A stretch of 8,316 bases of DNA from an uncultured Clostridia bacterium (GCA_945835865.1 CAMAJQ010000016.1:1-8316), one strand, 5' to 3'; positions 1 to 7,238 are shown, counted from the first letter of the stretch. The notes: a model not told the origin generated them from the sequence alone. Program-made: numbers and translations.

Positions 1-767
<767 letters not shown>

Positions 768-1009
768 ATTATTCTTAAAGCCGAACCGGCATCTCTGCCG
801 ATCCAACCGCTCTAACGACTTTTCACTTTCGTTTTTGCTGACTGTTTTGTTTTGAGTCGTACTTTCGTACTTCGCTCTTTGAAATTAACGGAAACGTTCT
901 TGAGTTAACTTTCGCTATCTCTTTTTCGTTTCAATTCATTTCCTTCTATTCAATTTTTAAGCTGCATCGGCAAACTCCCGTTTGCCTGAGTGCTATCTCC
1001 TCGACAGCC
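768..1009 (-). other. 16S rRNA leader region
   Basis: This is the transcribed, AT-rich, non-coding leader between the predicted P2 start (about 1008-1009) and the mature 16S 5' end. It holds several short perfect hairpins when read on the rRNA strand. One is a 7-bp stem at 969-975/980-986. The others are a 4-bp stem with a GAAA loop at 859-870 and a 5-bp stem with a GAGA loop at 787-800; both loops are GNRA tetraloops. The stem at 787-800 lies about 20 bases upstream of the mature end and may help folding or processing, but this is inference. I found no convincing boxA on the rRNA strand. No gene is visible here. Confidence 0.75.
975..993 (-). repeat. Initial-transcribed-region repeat, copy at P2
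   Basis: On the minus strand this reads GCACTCA, four inserted bases (GGCA), then AACGGGAG, matching the copy at 1129-1143. It starts about 15 bases downstream of the predicted P2 start, whereas the P1 copy starts at the predicted start. In this copy the extra bases complete the 7-bp hairpin stem at 969-986. Confidence 0.6.
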
Positions 1010-1014
1010 TATTT

Positions 1015-1044
1015 ATCTTACCATATCCGCATGCCTCTTGTCAA
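1015..1044 (-). promoter_or_regulatory. rRNA promoter P2 (proximal)
   Basis: On the minus strand a perfect -35 (TTGACA, 1044-1039) is followed by an 18-bp spacer and the -10 TAAGAT (1020-1015). The bases before the -10 are TGG, so it is an extended -10 (TGnTAAGAT). The predicted start is a G at 1009 or 1008, about 240 bases upstream of mature 16S. A G start matters because Firmicute rRNA promoters are known to respond to the GTP level. The same architecture is repeated 135 bases upstream, which supports the call. Confidence 0.85.
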
Positions 1045-1128
1045 GCGTTTTTTCAGGGTTTTTCAAGAATTTTTTCTCGTTTGCTTCCCTTCCGCTTTAC
1101 AGGTCTGCTTCCTGCCAGATAAATACCG

Positions 1129-1143
1129 CTCCCGTTTGAGTGC
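1129..1143 (-). repeat. Initial-transcribed-region repeat, copy at P1
   Basis: Read on the minus strand, this starts at the predicted P1 start site and reads GCACTCA then AACGGGAG. A near-copy lies 3' of P2 at 975-993. Together with the matched promoters, this suggests the whole promoter module was duplicated. Confidence 0.6.
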
Positions 1144-1149
1144 CCGCTT

Positions 1150-1179
1150 ATCTTACCACTTTCCTCCCCCCTTTGTCAA
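1150..1179 (-). promoter_or_regulatory. rRNA promoter P1 (distal)
   Basis: On the minus strand this has TTGACA (1179-1174), an 18-bp spacer and TAAGAT (1155-1150), again preceded by TGG. The -35, spacer length and extended -10 are identical to those of P2, exactly 135 bp away. The predicted start is a G at 1143 or 1144. Tandem P1/P2 promoters are usual for bacterial rRNA operons. It lies about 90 bases downstream of the stop codon of the FTR-like gene. Confidence 0.85.
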
Positions 1180-1235
1180 CTGTTTTTCGTCACTTTTTTT
1201 AAAAAATTTTTAAAAACATGAAAAAACGGGGTGCT
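1180..1235 (-). promoter_or_regulatory. AT-rich upstream tract, possible UP element of P1
   Basis: Directly upstream of the P1 -35 the sequence is dominated by runs of A and T (runs of five to eight at 1194-1216 and 1220-1226). UP elements bound by the RNA polymerase alpha C-terminal domain occupy about -40 to -60 and have this composition. The position fits, but there is no exact consensus to match, and part of the tract may instead be the weak 3' end of the upstream gene's transcript. Confidence 0.5.
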
Positions 1236-1269
1236 TCGGACAAAAAAACAACTTTTTCAGAGGAAAAAC

Positions 1270-1467
1270 CTATTTTTGTTTATAAAAAAGACGGCAGTGG
1301 CAATACCCTTCGAAATTCTCGTCGGCGATCTGTCTGCGGAATTCTTCACACATACATTTGTTTTCCGGAAGCTTTCCGACCCGACAGGGACAATATCCCC
1401 CTTTCGCGATCAACCCTTCGGCGACCTGTTTCACGATTTCCTTATCTTCGTTCAGTCTGATTTTCAT
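1270..1467 (-). CDS. Ferredoxin:thioredoxin reductase-like Fe-S protein (65 aa)
   Basis: This small protein has three CxC pairs: CPC at residues 26-28, CMC at 38-40 and CHC at 56-58. That pattern is typical of the catalytic chain of ferredoxin:thioredoxin reductase, which uses a [4Fe-4S] cluster next to a redox disulfide to pass electrons from ferredoxin to thioredoxin-like disulfides. The spacing is CPC-x9-CMC-x15-CHC. From memory the plant enzyme is CPC-x16-CPC-x8-CHC, so the overall 33-residue span is the same but the middle pair is shifted. The ATG at 1467 is chosen because AAGGAA sits 7 bases upstream; the frame stays open to 1557, but that extension is poor in family features. It is the last gene before the rRNA promoters, 144 bases after the spermidine-synthase-like gene. 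No ferredoxin, thioredoxin or FTR variable chain is visible nearby, so its partner is unknown. Confidence 0.85.
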   Translation of the reverse strand: MKIRLNEDKEIVKQVAEGLIAKGGYCPCRVGKLPENKCMCEEFRRQIADENFEGYCHCRLFYKQK

Positions 1468-1611
1468 TTTGTTATTCCTTATATATATTGCCTTTCCCGT
1501 TTCCCCGGAAGCAAACCTCCCGTCCGGAAGCGGCGCGTCCGAAAAAGAATTCCGCACGCACAGACCCGAATTCCGGAGAGCGATCGTCTTCCGTCATGGC
1601 AAGGGAAAAGG

Positions 1612-3210
1612 TCAGGTCAGAGAATCCCACAACCCTTTGAACCCTTTTTCTTTGAAAATTTCCCGATAATAGGAAAGTTCGCTCGCAATCATGTTGTCGA
1701 TCAGTCTGATACCGAGCAGTTCGACGGGCGCTTTGTCGTCCGTCAGGATAAGATCTCCCCCGACGTATTTCCCGTTCTGACGGAATTTGTTCAGCGCGCC
1801 ACTCAGACAATTGCGGAGATCCCGATCCTGAACCGAAAAAAGAGAAGATGCGAAAACGTCGAGCATTTCAGGATTGTCCGACGCGAAGAGTTCACGGTTA
1901 TCCTCGATGCGGGCGTAGCAGACCTCGGAAAAAACGACCGCGGACGTATCGGCAAGATAACTGTTGATCGACCCTTCTTCGTCCGAATACATATTCATAT
2001 TCAGGACCATAACGCCGTTTTCCTTCAGATGATCTTTCACGAGAGTAAAAAATTCCACCGTGGACATCTGAAAAGGAATCGTGATATCCTGATAAGCGTC
2101 CACCATGATGACGTCGTACTTCTTATCCTTTCCCTTTCCGGAAAAAAGATACGCCCTGCCGTCGTCCACGGTGACGTCAACCTCCTCGGGAAGATCGAAA
2201 TACTCTTCGGCGAGATCGGTGATCTTCCGATCGATCTCCACCCCTTCGATCGTGACGTGACCGAAATATTCCAGACACTGAGAGGCGTACGTCCCCGTCG
2301 CGAGACCGAGAATGAGAATATCGAAATCCTCTTTCCCGTACACGTCCGCCATGAGAGGCGCGGCGAGCGCGTAATCGTAATATCCGCCCGTCAGTCCCCC
2401 CTTCTTCATCTTCATCGACTGAACGCCGAACAGAACGTTGGTGGAAAAATAGACGGCGGAATCGTCCTCGTATACTTTGAGGTAATTATAGATCGATTCC
2501 CCCTCGTAAGTCGTGTCTTCCCAGAAGGAAAAGGAAGAGAAGACGGACGAAACGCCGCACACGAGGACGAGAACGGCGGATATCACCGTTTTCCTCCATT
2601 TTTTGCGGAAGCCGATAAAATATACGCCGCTCACCGCAAGCAACAAGGCGGCAAAAATAACGAAAGTCAGAAGAGTTCCGACGGCGGGAATGGTCACGAA
2701 AGTAGGGAGAAAAGTTCCGAGAATGGAACCGATCGTATTGAGAGCGTTCAGTTCGCCTACCGTTCTTCCGTTCTCGTTGAGCGCACTGACGGAAAACTTT
2801 ACGAGCGCGGGCGAAACGGATCCGAGCAACATGAGCGGAAAGACGAAGAGTACGAGGCAGGACAGCAGGGACGCCCAGACGAGAAATCCGCTCTCGACGA
2901 ATAGGGCGAGCAGAAGAGAAATGCCCGCGATGACGTATCTCCCGAGAACGGGAATGAGGGCGATCCAAACCCCTGCCAACGCGATGCGCCCGTACAAAAA
3001 ATCCGGGTTGGGATTTTTATCCGCCATTCGTCCCCCCCAGACGTTTCCGAGTGCCATAGCGATCATGATCGTTCCGATGATGATCGTCCAGATGATCTGC
3101 GAAGATGAAAAATAAGGGGCAAGCAATCTGCTCGCGCCCAACTCCACCGCCATGACGGACATACCCGAAACGAATTCGGTCGCATAGAGAAAAATCTTTT
3201 TTTTGTTCAT
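1612..3210 (-). CDS. Membrane-anchored spermidine-synthase-like protein
   Basis: This 532-residue protein has two parts. Residues about 5-230 form a hydrophobic domain with roughly seven membrane segments, like the half-transporter-like N-terminus of proteins annotated 'fused MFS/spermidine synthase'. Residues about 235-505 form a cytoplasmic Rossmann-type domain related to polyamine aminopropyltransferase. It shows GESIYNYLKV (237-246), the nucleotide-binding loop LGLATGTYASQ (301-311, in place of the canonical GGGDG), VEID (324-327), DDGRAYL (349-355) and YDVIMVDAYQ (365-374). In true spermidine synthases the last motif is DxxD, with the second Asp thought to deprotonate putrescine; here it is D371 and Q374. 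The substrate is therefore uncertain, and a methyltransferase-like or other alkyl-transfer role is possible. The ATG at 3210 has GAGG 8 bases upstream. It follows the HAD gene by 37 bases and is probably in the same operon. Confidence 0.85.
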   Translation of the reverse strand: MNKKKIFLYATEFVSGMSVMAVELGASRLLAPYFSSSQIIWTIIIGTIMIAMALGNVWGGRMADKNPNPDFLYGRIALAGVWIALIPVLGRYVIAGISLLLALFVESGFLVWASLLSCLVLFVFPLMLLGSVSPALVKFSVSALNENGRTVGELNALNTIGSILGTFLPTFVTIPAVGTLLTFVIFAALLLAVSGVYFIGFRKKWRKTVISAVLVLVCGVSSVFSSFSFWEDTTYEGESIYNYLKVYEDDSAVYFSTNVLFGVQSMKMKKGGLTGGYYDYALAAPLMADVYGKEDFDILILGLATGTYASQCLEYFGHVTIEGVEIDRKITDLAEEYFDLPEEVDVTVDDGRAYLFSGKGKDKKYDVIMVDAYQDITIPFQMSTVEFFTLVKDHLKENGVMVLNMNMYSDEEGSINSYLADTSAVVFSEVCYARIEDNRELFASDNPEMLDVFASSLFSVQDRDLRNCLSGALNKFRQNGKYVGGDLILTDDKAPVELLGIRLIDNMIASELSYYREIFKEKGFKGLWDSLT

Positions 3211-3247
3211 ATCGGAACCTCGAAACCCGGAAAACCGGACAAATTTT

Positions 3248-4051
3248 TCAACGGAAAAAACGTTCGACGACTTCTTTTACGGCGTCCTCTTCGCTCGTAC
3301 GTTCGGTCACGTAGTCGGCATACGCCTTCAATTTTGCATTTCCGTTTTTCATGCAGACGCCGACTCCCGCAACCTGAATCATGGAAAGGTCGTTGAACTC
3401 GTCCCCCATACAGACGCAGTCCCCCGGAGAAATCCCCCAGATCGCGCAGAGCCTTTCCAAAGCCGTTCCCTTACTGACGCCTTTCGCGGTAAAATCGAGC
3501 ATAAAATCACCGCAGCGGGCAATCTCGAACCGATCGCCGAAAACGGCTTCCGCCTCCGGCTGGATCCTGTCGAGTTTATCCTTAAAATCAAGGAACATCA
3601 ATTTGGGCGTTCCCATTTTCCACGACGAGGCGTAAGAAGAAACGGGAATCCCGAGCGCGGTCACCTCGTTTCTGCTGATGCGGCAGTAAATATCCGTGAT
3701 CGGGAGGATCTCGGGCGTGACGACCTGGTCTCCGACGTAAATCTGACAATTGATATCCTTTTCTTCCGCAAAACGGGCAATCTCTGCCGTATCGTCGGGA
3801 GCGATATGCCGACAGAAAAGGAGTTCTCCCGTCTCCGTATCGAGAATCTCCGCGCCGTTATAAGTTGCCGCCAACGGTCTGACGGGAAAAGACGACAGTA
3901 CGCGGAGTGCGGAGCAGGTCATTCTGCCCGTGCAGACGGCGAATTTCCCGCCCCGACCGATCAGATCGAGGACGGCGCGCGTGTTTTCTTCCGATACCGT
4001 TTTGTCCGACTTCGCAAGCGTCCCGTCGAAATCACAAATCAAAGCTTTCAT
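3248..4051 (-). CDS. Cof-type HAD-superfamily phosphatase
   Basis: This 267-residue haloacid-dehalogenase-type hydrolase carries all four motifs. The nucleophile and acid/base are in DFDGT (residues 7-11, D7 and D9), motif II is T41 in CTGR, motif III is the Lys in SKGTALERL, and motif IV is GDEFNDLSMI in the C-terminal third, where the acidic residues bind Mg2+. The insert between motifs II and III is the size of a C2 cap, which places it in the Cof/YidA group. These enzymes dephosphorylate sugar phosphates, flavin or cofactor phosphates, and the sequence does not reveal which. The start at 4051 overlaps the stop of the upstream membrane-protein gene as ATGA, and GGAG lies 6 bases before it. 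An in-frame ATG at 4063 has no ribosome binding site and was not chosen. Tight coupling suggests both products are needed together. Confidence 0.93.
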   Translation of the reverse strand: MKALICDFDGTLAKSDKTVSEENTRAVLDLIGRGGKFAVCTGRMTCSALRVLSSFPVRPLAATYNGAEILDTETGELLFCRHIAPDDTAEIARFAEEKDINCQIYVGDQVVTPEILPITDIYCRISRNEVTALGIPVSSYASSWKMGTPKLMFLDFKDKLDRIQPEAEAVFGDRFEIARCGDFMLDFTAKGVSKGTALERLCAIWGISPGDCVCMGDEFNDLSMIQVAGVGVCMKNGNAKLKAYADYVTERTSEEDAVKEVVERFFR

Positions 4052-5400
4052 TTCCGTCTCCATAATCTGACGATGACGAACCCGAGCGAACACGCCGACG
4101 ACGCGACGACGAGCAGAGGGAAATACGGCGTTTCCGTGACGCCGCCGAACAATAACGATCCCGCAAAGAAATCGTAAAACAGCAATCCTTCTCCCCCGAC
4201 CTTCTTTCCCGAGAAAAGACGGACGGCGCAGACGGCGACGACGACGCCCGCGCAAGCGATGCCCGCGATCAGAAAGGCGAGATAAACCGTATATCCCGGG
4301 TGGTCGGATAGTCCGCAGGCGTATTTGCCGAAAGAGAGCAGATACGCCGCCGAAAGACCGCCCGCAACGGCTGCGGACAGATAGGAAATTCCATCGCCAT
4401 CCTTCGGTCGGTAAACCTTTCTCGTCCGGAACCGACAAAAGCCGAACGATACGCCGGCGAGAAAGAGCCCCGCGGGAAGAATAAAGCGGGACGCAATGTG
4501 TCCGGGGAAATATTCCGGTTGCGGAAACACAAACCGCAACGCAAACAACCCGATTCCGCAGACGACTGCGAACAGGGCAAACAAATCGGCTTTCCCTCCC
4601 CGTTTTGCGGAAAAGAGCACGGAAAACGGAAGGATAAAACAGGCAACCGCGGAAGCGCACGGAAGCAGGACGCCGTCGTGCGTTCCGTCAAATCCGACGT
4701 AACGGGCGGCGTAAGAAGCCGCGACGAGAAGCGCCGCCGCGAGGAGAGCAAACAGGACCCCTTTGCCGTCCGAAAAGAGTTCTTCGAGATAATAATACCC
4801 TTCACCGTGCCTCTTTTTTTCGAGTTTCTTTTTAAACTCGTCCGTCTCTTCACGGCGAACGCCGGGAAGACCTTTCCGGACGTAATCGTAGACTTCGATC
4901 TCAGGCTGCGTGACGTATTTCCCGGCGTCCGTCACCGTTCCCGCCTTGAGCATACGGGATATCTTCAGTCTGTTTTTCTTAGAATTCGTGGTGACGGCGG
5001 AAACGACGGTACATTTCCCGAAGATGCCGCCCGCCTCGCGGCAGGACACGAGCCGGAGTTTGCCTCCGAAGGTATCGTTCATCAATTCTTCGACCTTCTC
5101 CGTTTCCCGCTCGTTTTCCGCTTGCGCATAACAAAGGGAGAGGAGATCGGCGATCTCCCCTTTGTTCCTCTTGATTTCTTCCTTGCACTCTTCGACCGAT
5201 TTTTCAAGAGCGTCTATCTTCTTGTTGATCTGATAAATGAGGATATCCACCTCTGCCTTGACCGCCCTCCCGTTCTTCTTCCGAAGGGATGCGACCTCGG
5301 CTTCGAGGGAAGAGATCTCCTCGTTGCGCTCTCTGATCATCGATTCGAGAAAAACCACTTTTTTTCTCTTTTCCGAAGCCTGTGCGAACAGCTCCTCCAT
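4048..5400 (-). CDS. Coiled-coil multi-pass membrane protein, function unknown
   Basis: I do not recognise a family for this 450-residue protein. Residues about 5-108 are charged and heptad-like, rich in E and K, and predict a long coiled coil. A soluble segment follows (about 110-205) with GGKLRLVSC, SAVTTNSKKNRLK and GYYYLEELF, consistent with a small cytoplasmic domain. Residues 214-446 contain about eight hydrophobic segments (roughly 214-236, 243-264, 272-292, 304-323, 338-357, 371-396, 405-421, 424-446), ending in a basic tail (RLWRRK). No transporter signature or catalytic motif stands out. The ATG at 5400 has AAGGAG about 5 bases upstream. It lies 52 bases downstream of the kinase-like gene and overlaps the HAD gene as ATGA, so it is an internal operon gene. 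The real gene is well supported by its ribosome binding site, coding character and coupling; the function is open. Confidence 0.85.
   Translation of the reverse strand: MEELFAQASEKRKKVVFLESMIRERNEEISSLEAEVASLRKKNGRAVKAEVDILIYQINKKIDALEKSVEECKEEIKRNKGEIADLLSLCYAQAENERETEKVEELMNDTFGGKLRLVSCREAGGIFGKCTVVSAVTTNSKKNRLKISRMLKAGTVTDAGKYVTQPEIEVYDYVRKGLPGVRREETDEFKKKLEKKRHGEGYYYLEELFSDGKGVLFALLAAALLVAASYAARYVGFDGTHDGVLLPCASAVACFILPFSVLFSAKRGGKADLFALFAVVCGIGLFALRFVFPQPEYFPGHIASRFILPAGLFLAGVSFGFCRFRTRKVYRPKDGDGISYLSAAVAGGLSAAYLLSFGKYACGLSDHPGYTVYLAFLIAGIACAGVVVAVCAVRLFSGKKVGGEGLLFYDFFAGSLLFGGVTETPYFPLLVVASSACSLGFVIVRLWRRK
4052..4061 (-). promoter_or_regulatory. Ribosome binding site deciding the HAD start
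   Basis: On the minus strand GGAG (4061-4058) is followed by six bases and then the ATG at 4051. This site lies inside the end of the upstream gene, whose TGA overlaps the start as ATGA. It favours the 4051 start over the in-frame ATG at 4063 and implies translational coupling. Confidence 0.7.
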
Positions 5401-5452
5401 AACCTCTCCTTCACCCGCCGTCCCCGGACGCCGACGAACGGCAACCCGCGGA

Positions 5453-6049
5453 TCATTCCGTGAGTTCTTTGACGTAATCGTAAATAATATCGGCGGCTTT
5501 CGACGTGCCGATCCTCGTATTGACGGTCAGATCGTAATTATCGATCTTTCCCCAATCGGCGTCGGCGTATTTTTTATAATACGCCGCCCTCGCCTTATCG
5601 TTTTTGCGGATCATCTTTTCCGCTTCCGTCAGGGTAACGTCGTAAAGTTTCGCGATCCTTGCCTTCCGCTGTGCGAGCGGCGCGCAGATGAAAACGCGGA
5701 TGACGTTTTCTTTGTCGGCGAGGATCTGAGCGGCGCATCGTCCGACGAACACGCAGGAGCCTTTTTCCGCCAGATTTTTGATGACCTGCGTCTGCCCGAT
5801 ATACACCCTGTCGTACAACGGGAGCATCTCTCCTCCGAGAAAACCCGAATACCAGAAAGCGTTGGAAGTCTTGTCCTCCGAGGAATGAACGACGTCCTTG
5901 TCGAAGCCGGTCACGACTGCGGTCATCTCTGCAATCGATTTATCGTAGCATTTCACGCCGAGCTTTGCCGCGAGCCTGGAAGCGGTTTCCGCCCCGCCCG
6001 AACCGAACTGCCTGCTGACGGTAACGTAAAAAGTTTTTCTCTCTTCCAT
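5453..6049 (-). CDS. Cytidylate-kinase-like family protein
   Basis: This 198-residue protein resembles the Cytidylate_kin2 family, P-loop-fold proteins common in Clostridia and distinct from Cmk. The N-terminal loop SRQFGSGGAETASRLA (residues 12-27) matches the family pattern ISRxxGSGGxxIAxxLA; it lacks the GKS/T lysine, as is usual in this family. Where members usually have GSGGR, residue 20 here is Ala. VGRCAAQIL (102-110) looks like the NMP-site segment. DKARAAYYKKYADADWGKIDNYDL (151-174) is the typical C-terminal signature, with R154, the YY pair and the NYDLTVNT end. Whether it phosphorylates CMP is untested, and many members may act on other small substrates or regulate. The ATG at 6049 has GGAGG 5 bases upstream. 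It is the first gene of the leftward operon, directly behind a strong promoter. Confidence 0.88.
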   Translation of the reverse strand: MEERKTFYVTVSRQFGSGGAETASRLAAKLGVKCYDKSIAEMTAVVTGFDKDVVHSSEDKTSNAFWYSGFLGGEMLPLYDRVYIGQTQVIKNLAEKGSCVFVGRCAAQILADKENVIRVFICAPLAQRKARIAKLYDVTLTEAEKMIRKNDKARAAYYKKYADADWGKIDNYDLTVNTRIGTSKAADIIYDYVKELTE

Positions 6050-6103
6050 GTTTTCCTCCTTCGATAAGGCGATACGGTTTTCCCGACCGCTTTTTCTGCT
6101 TCT

Positions 6104-6132
6104 ATTTTATCCCGAATTTCTTTTTTTGTCAA
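6104..6132 (-). promoter_or_regulatory. Sigma-A-type promoter of the leftward operon
   Basis: On the minus strand the -35 TTGACA (6132-6127) is perfect. A 17-bp spacer follows, then TAAAAT (6109-6104), one mismatch from TATAAT. The predicted start is near 6097, giving a leader of about 48 bases before the kinase-like start codon. No operator-like inverted repeat overlaps it, so it is probably constitutive. Confidence 0.82.
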
Positions 6133-6203
6133 TAGAAAAGGGAGTTTTTTAACCAAACGATCATCTCGCGAAAAGAATTTTTTGCCGACGACAACCCTTT
6201 TGC

Positions 6204-6232
6204 TTGATTTTTTCCGGAAAAAGGGATAAAGT
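6204..6232 (+). promoter_or_regulatory. Possible promoter of the ttcA-like gene
   Basis: TTGATT (6204-6209), a 17-bp spacer and TAAAGT (6227-6232) make a plausible but imperfect sigma-A promoter on the plus strand. A 12-bp palindrome, TTTTCCGGAAAA, lies in the spacer and could be an operator or simply chance. The leader to the start codon would be about 150 bases. The 6050-6390 gap otherwise holds only short, weak stems. Confidence 0.35.
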
Positions 6233-6390
6233 ATATCCGACGGAAGGATTCCGTGCTTTTTCCGGGAAGACGAAACCAATCGCTCTTTCGGCTGCGGGAG
6301 ATACGCCGTCCCGGAAAGAAGGAACAGACGCGCTCCGGAAGGAACACGCCCGGTCTCCGTCCGCCGAAAAGGGAAAAAGAGGAAGGTTAT

Positions 6391-7161
6391 ATGGAACTTC
6401 AGAAACTCTTATCGAAAGCGCGCCGCGCCTGCGAAGATTATCGGATGATTGCGGAGGGCGACAGGATCGCCGTCGGTCTTTCGGGCGGAAAAGACAGCAC
6501 CACTCTGCTCGCCATTCTCGCCGCCATGCGTCGGTTTTACCCCGCAAAATACGACCTTTGCGCAATCACCGTCGACATGGGGCTGGGCACGAACGAAAGA
6601 GAGACGGAAGCCATGAAGGCGTTCTGCGAATCCCTTTCCGTCCCTTACGAAATCGAGCAAACGCGCATAGGCGAACTCATCTTCGACGTCCGCAAAGAGA
6701 CCAACCCCTGCAGCTTGTGCGCCAATATGCGTCGGGGGGCGCTCAACAACGCCGCGCTCAGACTCGGCTGCAACAAGGTGGCGCTCGGTCACCACGCCGA
6801 CGATCTTGCGGACACCCTTTTCCTCTCCCTGTTCTACGAGGGAAGGTTTTCCGTCTTTTCTCCCGTCACGCCGCTGGAACGGTCGGGGCTGACCGTCATC
6901 CGCCCGATGATTTTCATCCGCGAAAAAGAGATCGCGGGATACGCAAAACAAAACCCCGTCATTCACAATCCCTGCCCTGCGGACAAACACACCCGCAGGC
7001 AGTACGTCAAAGACCTGCTGAGATCCGTTTCGCAGGACGTCCCAAAAGCGACGGAAAACGTCATCAACGCCATTCTTCATCCCGAGAGAAACAATCTTTT
7101 CGACGATTCCCTCCCCCCCGAGCACTTCCCGGATTCCTTTTCCCCGGAAAAGAAAAAATGA
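6391..7161 (+). CDS. ttcA: TtcA-family tRNA 2-thiocytidine biosynthesis protein
   Basis: This 256-residue ATP-dependent tRNA thiolase belongs to the TtcA/TilS PP-loop group. SGGKDS (residues 31-36) binds ATP. C107 and C110 (PCSLC) plus C195 (NPCPAD) are the three cysteines that hold a [4Fe-4S] cluster in TtcA. GHHADDLADT (133-142) is the family's downstream conserved segment. TtcA makes 2-thiocytidine at position 32 of some tRNAs, activating the cytidine by adenylation and using sulfur delivered through the cluster. The length is shorter than the E. coli enzyme (about 310), mainly at the ends. The ATG at 6391 is chosen over upstream frame extension because GAGGAAGG sits just before it and the upstream frame lacks family features. 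It diverges from the kinase-like operon and is monocistronic, ending in a terminator. TilS is less likely because of the cysteines and the absence of the TilS C-terminal domains. Confidence 0.92.
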   Translation: MELQKLLSKARRACEDYRMIAEGDRIAVGLSGGKDSTTLLAILAAMRRFYPAKYDLCAITVDMGLGTNERETEAMKAFCESLSVPYEIEQTRIGELIFDVRKETNPCSLCANMRRGALNNAALRLGCNKVALGHHADDLADTLFLSLFYEGRFSVFSPVTPLERSGLTVIRPMIFIREKEIAGYAKQNPVIHNPCPADKHTRRQYVKDLLRSVSQDVPKATENVINAILHPERNNLFDDSLPPEHFPDSFSPEKKK

Positions 7162-7174
7162 TCAAATCGTTTCA

Positions 7175-7210
7175 GAAAATGCCGTTTACGAACTTATCGG
7201 CATTTTTCTT
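7175..7210. terminator. Bidirectional intrinsic terminator
   Basis: A 9-bp perfect stem (AAAATGCCG at 7176-7184 with CGGCATTTT at 7198-7206) closes a 13-base loop and is followed by T-rich sequence on the plus strand. On the minus strand the same stem ends in TTTT. It sits 15 bases after the ttcA-like stop and about 30 bases after the stop of the convergent minus-strand gene, so it can serve both. The stem has only modest GC content, so efficiency may differ by direction. Confidence 0.8.
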
Positions 7211-7238
7211 TTGCCAAAATAACGGATTTTCATTCCGT

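Noticed and set aside
871..886. CGCTCTTTGAAATT resembling an rRNA boxA
   Set aside because: It is on the plus strand, opposite to the rRNA transcript, so it cannot act as boxA there.
1200..1269. Possible terminator after the FTR-like gene
   Set aside because: The T runs are present on the minus strand but no GC-rich stem precedes them, so no intrinsic terminator is supported.
1231..2904. Long plus-strand open frame (557 codons) antisense to the membrane spermidine-synthase-like gene
   Set aside because: It has arginine- and charge-rich shadow composition with no domain. The minus strand carries a clear two-domain protein with a ribosome binding site.
4051..4063. Upstream in-frame ATG at 4063 as start of the HAD gene
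   Set aside because: No ribosome binding site precedes it, while the ATG at 4051 has GGAG 6 bases upstream and the ATGA overlap.
3203..4177. Plus-strand open frame of 324 codons opposite the HAD gene
   Set aside because: The minus-strand HAD motifs are intact, and this frame shows no recognisable fold or start signal.
4498..5463. Plus-strand open frame of 321 codons opposite the coiled-coil membrane protein
   Set aside because: It is a shadow of the real minus-strand gene, which has a ribosome binding site and an ATGA coupling.
6241..6253. CGGAAGGATTCCG hairpin followed by a few T's in the ttcA leader
   Set aside because: The stem is only 5 bp with a 3-base loop and a short T run, too weak to call an attenuator or terminator.
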